Assembly (NCBI GenBank): GCA_905373555.1
Contig: CAJPTP010000030.1
Coordinates: 1 to 8,850 of the forward strand
Length of the DNA stretch: 8,850 nucleotides
From: an uncultured Francisella sp.
GTDB lineage: Bacteria; Pseudomonadota; Gammaproteobacteria; Burkholderiales; Neisseriaceae
Direction of reading: 5' to 3'
The notes beneath the pieces were generated by a model that did not search any database, was not told where the DNA came from, and worked only from the letters and a program-made list of their open reading frames with translations. Both the position numbers and the translations under genes were made by a program. Positions 5,412-8,850 of the stretch are shown here, one piece after another (position 1 is the stretch's first letter; each line of letters opens with the position of its first letter).

Positions 5412-5557
5412 GTGTTTTCGACCGTTGCCGGTTTGCGGGGGCGCCGTTGGGCGCGCCCGCCGGTCTCACCCTCGTTTTTTTGGGGCCTCGTTTGAGGCGC
5501 CAACCGCGGCCTTGGGGCGATCCCGGGCCGCTTAAGCCAGAAGAAAGGTTCGCACAG

Positions 5558-7312
5558 ATGAGTCAGCCCTTTTCGTTCGATCCCAAAGCCATGAGCCAGC
5601 AGCTTGAGAACTGGCAGAAATTTTGGTTCGGCGCATTCGCCAACTCCCCCGAGCCCCAAACCGATGAAGGCGGCGAGCCCAAGACCGAGTCCGACGATTT
5701 CCTTTCTTACTGGCGCGGTTACATGGCCGAGCAGAGCCGCTTTTGGCAAAACGCGTGGGGCGCTCTGACCAACCAAGGCGAGGCGCAGGAGGCGGGCGCA
5801 TCCGGGGCCGAGGGCAAAGAGGGCGAGTCGCTGCGGCTTGCCGACAATCCCTTCTTCAAAAACCTGCGCGAGATGTACAAAAAGTCCTGCGAGTTCGTCG
5901 AGACGCAGCTGCAGGCCAACGCGGCGGGATTGCCCGACGACAAGCGCGAAAGCCTGACGTACATGACCAATCAGTACCTGCACGCGATCAATCCCGACAA
6001 CTTCCTGCTCACCAACCCCGACGCCTTGGAAGAGGCGGTCAACACCAAGGGCAAGAGCGTCGTTCAGGGCATGCAGAATTACTTTTCCGACATGGAAAAG
6101 GGCCGCATCACGATGTCCGACGACACCAAGTTCGAGATCGGCGAGAACATCTGCTGCACCCCGGGCAAGGTCATCCTGCGCACCGAGCTCATTGAGCTGA
6201 TCCAGTACGCCCCGACCACCGAGCAGGTGTATGAGCGGCCGCTGCTGATCATCCCGCCGTTCGTCAACAAGTACTACCTGATGGACTTGGCGCCCGAGAA
6301 CTCTTTCGTGTCCTACTTCGTTTCCCAGGGCTACACCGTGTACTTGGTGTCTTGGCGCAGCGCCACCAACGACATGAAGTTCTTCTCGTGGGACACCTAC
6401 GCCGAGCGCGGCGTGATCCTGCCCATCAACGTCGTGCGCAACATCAGCGGCCAAGACAAGATCAACATCTTGGGTTTCTGCGTGGGCGGCTTGATGCTCT
6501 CGACCGTCTTGGCGGTCTTGAAGGCCCGCGGCGAGGACGTGATCGAGAGCGCCATCTTCATGACCAGTTTGGCCGACCACTCGATCCCGGGCGACATCAA
6601 GTACTTCATCACCGAGGAGTTCGTCCGCGCCCGCGAGGCCCAAAGCAAGAAGGGCGGCATTGTGAGCGGCTTGGAGCTGCAGGCCACGTTCTCGGCCCTG
6701 CGCCCCGACGACCTGATTTGGAACTACGTCCAGGACAACTACCTCAAGGGCAAGACCCCCAAGCCCTTCGATCTGCTGTATTGGAACAACGACTCGGTTG
6801 ACCTGCCGATGCCGCTGCACACCTTCTTCCTGCGCGAGTTCTACATGAAAAACGGCCTGACCAATCCGGGCTCGGTGACCGTGTGCGGCATTCCCATCGA
6901 TTTGGGCACGATCGACGTCCCGCTGTTCTTCTTCTCCGCCGAGCGCGACCACATCGTGCCTTGGAAGGGCGTGTACAAGGGCATGCCGCTGTTCCGCAAC
7001 GCCCCCGAGCGCCATTTCGTTTTGGGCCAGTCCGGCCACATCGCGGGCGCCATCAACCCCGTTTCGAAGGATCGCCGCTCCTACTGGCTCAACCCCGACC
7101 TGTCGCTGGATCCCGACACGTGGAAGGAGAAAGCCCAGAACTATCCGGGCTCGTGGTGGAAGGAAATGAACAATTGGCTGTCCGGCCGCTCGGGCAAGAA
7201 GATCGCCGCCCCGACCGAGTTCGGCAGCAACCTGTACAGGCCGATTTGCGAGGCTCCGGGAGACTACGTCAAGGCCAAGGCCATTCCCGCGATGCTCACG
7301 CACTTTATGTGA
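5558..7312 (+). CDS. phaC: Class I poly(3-hydroxyalkanoate) synthase PhaC
   Basis: Encodes 584 aa, near the usual class I length (589 in Cupriavidus necator). The ATG at 5558 has GAAAGG (5543-5548) nine bases upstream; an in-frame ATG-type extension to 5447 has no such site and no family resemblance. It polymerises (R)-3-hydroxyacyl-CoA, chiefly 3-hydroxybutyryl-CoA, into PHA at the granule surface, releasing CoA. The N-terminal domain (about 1-200) precedes an alpha/beta hydrolase fold. The lipase-like box G-F-C-V-G-G gives nucleophile Cys308. Asp464 in E-R-D-H-I-V-P-W and His494 in S-G-H-I-A-G complete the triad, in family order and near-family spacing. The C-terminus keeps G-S-W-W and Y-V-K-A-K-A. 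All key residues are intact. It is followed by phaA after 141 nt with no clear terminator, so co-transcription is likely. Confidence 0.97.
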   Translation: MSQPFSFDPKAMSQQLENWQKFWFGAFANSPEPQTDEGGEPKTESDDFLSYWRGYMAEQSRFWQNAWGALTNQGEAQEAGASGAEGKEGESLRLADNPFFKNLREMYKKSCEFVETQLQANAAGLPDDKRESLTYMTNQYLHAINPDNFLLTNPDALEEAVNTKGKSVVQGMQNYFSDMEKGRITMSDDTKFEIGENICCTPGKVILRTELIELIQYAPTTEQVYERPLLIIPPFVNKYYLMDLAPENSFVSYFVSQGYTVYLVSWRSATNDMKFFSWDTYAERGVILPINVVRNISGQDKINILGFCVGGLMLSTVLAVLKARGEDVIESAIFMTSLADHSIPGDIKYFITEEFVRAREAQSKKGGIVSGLELQATFSALRPDDLIWNYVQDNYLKGKTPKPFDLLYWNNDSVDLPMPLHTFFLREFYMKNGLTNPGSVTVCGIPIDLGTIDVPLFFFSAERDHIVPWKGVYKGMPLFRNAPERHFVLGQSGHIAGAINPVSKDRRSYWLNPDLSLDPDTWKEKAQNYPGSWWKEMNNWLSGRSGKKIAAPTEFGSNLYRPICEAPGDYVKAKAIPAMLTHFM

Positions 7313-7350
7313 CTCTCCGGTTTTTGCGAGCGTTGAGTTTTTGTGTTTCG

Positions 7351-7360
7351 GTTTGCGCCG
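7351..7360 (+). repeat. GTTTGCGCCG motif, copy 2 (between phaC and phaA)
   Basis: Second exact copy, 39 bases after the phaC stop. An inverted relative, GCCGCAAACGGC (7389-7400), lies in the same gap and is the reverse complement of 5324-5335. Confidence 0.5.
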
Positions 7361-7385
7361 GGGGCGCGGCCGCAAGGCGCGCCTT
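7361..7385 (+). other. Hairpin/palindrome in the phaC-phaA gap
   Basis: GGCGCG (7363-7368) pairs with CGCGCC (7378-7383), extendable by two G-U pairs. Overlapping it, AAGGCGCGCCTT (7374-7385) is a perfect 12-bp palindrome. No T run follows, so read-through to phaA is expected; it may tune mRNA stability or bind a regulator. Confidence 0.4.
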
Positions 7386-7453
7386 CGGGCCGCAAACGGC
7401 AAAACAGCAATTGGAATTCATTTAACCCGCTTCATCCGCATGGAGAATTTCTT

Positions 7454-8635
7454 ATGAAAGACATCGTGATCGTCGCCGCCAAGCGCACCGCCATCGGCAA
7501 ATTCAACGGCTCCTTCGCCAAAGTCGGCGCCCCCAAGTTGGGCGCGGCCGTGATCAAGGCGCTGTTGGATGAGACCAAGGTCGATCCCTCTTCCATCTCC
7601 GAAGTGATCATGGGCCAGGTGCTCACCGCGGGCGTCGGCCAGAACCCCGCCCGTCAGGCGGCTCGCGCCGCGGGCATCCCCGATGAGGTGCCGTCCTCCA
7701 CCCTCAACGTCGTGTGCGGCTCCGGCCTGCGCGCCGTGGGCTTGGCCGCTCAGGCCATTGAGGCGGGCGATTCCGAAATCGTCATCGCGGGCGGGCAAGA
7801 GAACATGTCCTTGACCCCCTACATCTTGCCGAAGCTGCGCACGGGCGCCCGCATGGGCGACGCGGTGGCCGTGGACATGATGGTCGCCGACGGCTTGACC
7901 GACGTTTACAACAACTACCACATGGGCATCACCGCCGAGAACGTGGCCGAGAAGTACGGCATCACCCGCGAAGACCAAGACAAATTGGCCTTGGCCAGCC
8001 AAAACCGCGCGGAGAAGGCCCAAGCCGAAGGCAAGTTCAAAGAAGAGATCGTTCCCTTCAGCATCCCCCAGCGCAAGGGCGATCCCATCGTGTTCGAGGA
8101 GGATGAGTTCATCCGCAAGGGCGCGACGATCGACGCCTTGGCCAAGCTTCGCCCCGCCTTCAAAAAGGACGGCACGGTCACCGCGGGCAACGCCTCCGGC
8201 ATCAACGACGGCGCCGCCGCCGTGATGGTGATGACCGCCGAGAAGGCCAAGGAATTGGGCTTGAAGCCGATGTGCCACATCGTGGCCCACGGCATGGCGG
8301 GCGTCGCCCCCGAGATCATGGGCATTGGCCCCGTCGAGGCGGTCAAGAAGGTTTTGGGCAAGGCCGGCTGGAAGATGGAGGACGTTGAGCTCATCGAGGC
8401 CAACGAGGCCTTCGCCGCCCAAGCCGCGGGCGTGGCCAAGCAGCTGAACTTCAACATGGACATCGTCAACGTCAACGGCGGCGCCATCGCCTTGGGCCAT
8501 CCCATCGGCGCCTCCGGCTGCCGCATCTTGGTCACCTTGCTGCACGAGATGAAGCGCCGCGACGTCAAGAAAGGCCTCGCGACCCTGTGCGTCGGCGGCG
8601 GCATGGGCGTGGCGATGCTGGTTAAAAGGGACTGA
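7454..8635 (+). CDS. phaA: Acetyl-CoA C-acetyltransferase (beta-ketothiolase) PhaA
   Basis: Encodes 393 aa, the same length as Cupriavidus necator PhaA. ATG 7454 has GGAG (7442-7445) eight bases upstream; the in-frame extension to 7343 has none. It condenses two acetyl-CoA to acetoacetyl-CoA, the first step of poly(3-hydroxybutyrate) synthesis, in the cytoplasm. Acyl-accepting Cys88 lies in V-V-C-G-S-G. His349 lies in G-H-P-I-G-A-S-G. The acid/base Cys379 lies in L-C-V-G-G-G-M-G. All are at the family positions. The start V-I-V-A-A-K-R-T-A-I-G and the N-x-N-G-G-A-I-A-L-G-H-P block are standard for biosynthetic thiolases. It follows phaC and ends before a strong terminator, so it is the last gene of the unit. 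phaB is not adjacent. AtoB-type catabolic use is possible, but context favours PHA synthesis. Confidence 0.97.
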   Translation: MKDIVIVAAKRTAIGKFNGSFAKVGAPKLGAAVIKALLDETKVDPSSISEVIMGQVLTAGVGQNPARQAARAAGIPDEVPSSTLNVVCGSGLRAVGLAAQAIEAGDSEIVIAGGQENMSLTPYILPKLRTGARMGDAVAVDMMVADGLTDVYNNYHMGITAENVAEKYGITREDQDKLALASQNRAEKAQAEGKFKEEIVPFSIPQRKGDPIVFEEDEFIRKGATIDALAKLRPAFKKDGTVTAGNASGINDGAAAVMVMTAEKAKELGLKPMCHIVAHGMAGVAPEIMGIGPVEAVKKVLGKAGWKMEDVELIEANEAFAAQAAGVAKQLNFNMDIVNVNGGAIALGHPIGASGCRILVTLLHEMKRRDVKKGLATLCVGGGMGVAMLVKRD

Positions 8636-8663
8636 CGTTCGGTGAATTGAAACAACGAAGCAT

Positions 8664-8706
8664 GCCCGCGCGGCGCCGTTTCGGCGCCGGCCGATGCGCC
8701 GCGGGC
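8664..8706 (+). other. Two-tier inverted repeat after phaA
   Basis: An outer stem GCCCGCG/CGCGGGC (8664-8670 with 8700-8706) encloses a perfect 8-bp hairpin CGGCGCCG-TTT-CGGCGCCG (8671-8689). It sits between the phaA stop and the intrinsic terminator, and has no T tail of its own. It probably stabilises the 3' end of the mRNA against exonucleases. Confidence 0.55.
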
Positions 8707-8713
8707 TTGCGCG

Positions 8714-8740
8714 AAGGCGGGGGGAACCCCGCCTTTTTTT
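8714..8740 (+). terminator. Rho-independent terminator of phaC-phaA
   Basis: AAGGCGGGG (8714-8722) pairs perfectly with CCCCGCCTT (8727-8735) around a GGAA (GNRA-type) tetraloop. A run of seven T (8734-8740) follows. This is a textbook intrinsic terminator 78 bases after the phaA stop. Confidence 0.93.
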
Positions 8741-8750
8741 GTTTGCGCCG
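8741..8750 (+). repeat. GTTTGCGCCG motif, copy 3 (after the terminator)
   Basis: Third exact copy, starting at the base after the terminator T run. The rest of the window (8751-8850) holds no recognised gene; the final ~43 bases are pyrimidine-rich. Confidence 0.45.
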
Positions 8751-8850
8751 AGCGGCCTTGGGGCATTCTTCAGCGACGCGGCGCCCAAGCCCCGCCCGGC
8801 TCCGGCGCCTCTACGCTCTCTTAAGCCTCTCCTTCCATCTCTCTTCCTCT

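Larger units (their letters stand above)
4637..5557. other. 921-nt non-coding interval between tatA and phaC
   Basis: No credible gene is seen. Open frames exist on both strands, but they lack ribosome sites and family resemblance. They are open because A is so rare on the + strand: every stop codon, read on either strand, needs an A on the + strand. The interval contains a hairpin, a candidate promoter, a 20-bp tandem repeat, an A-depleted 300-nt block (4921-5220), short direct repeats and palindromes, listed separately. Near 4921-4939 there is also a GCCCCG/CGGGGC stem. It may be a long phaC leader, a regulatory region, or the site of a non-coding RNA. Confidence 0.7.

Noticed and set aside
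5304..5439. CRISPR array or DNA uptake sequences
   Set aside because: Repeats are 14 bases with 3-base spacing and no cas genes; the motif does not match uptake sequences I know (for example Neisserial GCCGTCTGAA).
5447..5557. 37-residue N-terminal extension of PhaC
   Set aside because: No ribosome site and no match to the synthase family; ATG 5558 has GAAAGG at good spacing.
4880..7402. 840-aa open frame on the minus strand
   Set aside because: It runs antisense through all of phaC and the A-depleted block. Composition mirrors phaC, with no family resemblance or ribosome site; it is open because of GC-rich codon bias and A depletion.
7418..8788. 456-aa minus-strand frame opposite phaA
   Set aside because: Antisense to a fully conserved thiolase, and it crosses the terminator; no homology recognised.
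8808..8850. Pyrimidine-rich window end as a functional element
   Set aside because: About 37 of 43 bases are pyrimidines, possibly a Rho-loading site or the start of another region, but it is cut by the window edge and cannot be judged.

Overview
The window reads as chromosomal DNA of a GC-rich proteobacterium. The PhaA-type thiolase and class I PHA synthase are closest, from memory, to betaproteobacterial (Cupriavidus-like) proteins, and the TatA N-terminus with its I-W-H-W start fits the same group. The genus cannot be fixed from sequence alone. All recognised genes lie on the + strand.

Region 1 (about 78-4127) is a tight cluster of four paralogous genes with no well-known name. Each protein starts with a ~60-residue J-domain-like module. 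The helix I pattern (Tyr5, Leu8) and the helix III pattern (L-L-D-x-x-x-R-x-x-Y-D) are kept, but the HPD tripeptide needed to stimulate Hsp70 is absent. Each protein also has one transmembrane helix. The outer two are short (174 and 155 aa). The inner two (451 and 511 aa) add a large C-terminal domain, predicted periplasmic, with a shared Cys pair. Gaps of 4, 31 and 54 nt suggest one operon, and a perfect -10 box lies upstream. A strong hairpin follows the last stop. This is the most novel content of the window: a candidate undescribed envelope complex built from degenerate J-like membrane proteins.

Region 2 (4128-4636) carries a lone tatA with a GTG start. It is preceded by several hairpins and is not followed by tatB or tatC.

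Region 3 (4637-5557) is 0.9 kb with no credible gene. It holds a hairpin, a candidate promoter, a 20-bp tandem repeat, a ~300-nt stretch almost free of A on the + strand, and several short direct repeats and palindromes.

Region 4 (5558-8740) is a polyhydroxyalkanoate locus: phaC (class I synthase) then phaA (acetyl-CoA acetyltransferase), ending in a textbook rho-independent terminator. phaB is not between or directly after them. PhaA condenses two acetyl-CoA to acetoacetyl-CoA. After reduction by an enzyme encoded elsewhere, PhaC polymerises (R)-3-hydroxybutyryl-CoA. A 10-bp motif (GTTTGCGCCG) recurs in the non-coding DNA before, between and after the two pha genes. The last 110 bases hold no recognisable gene.
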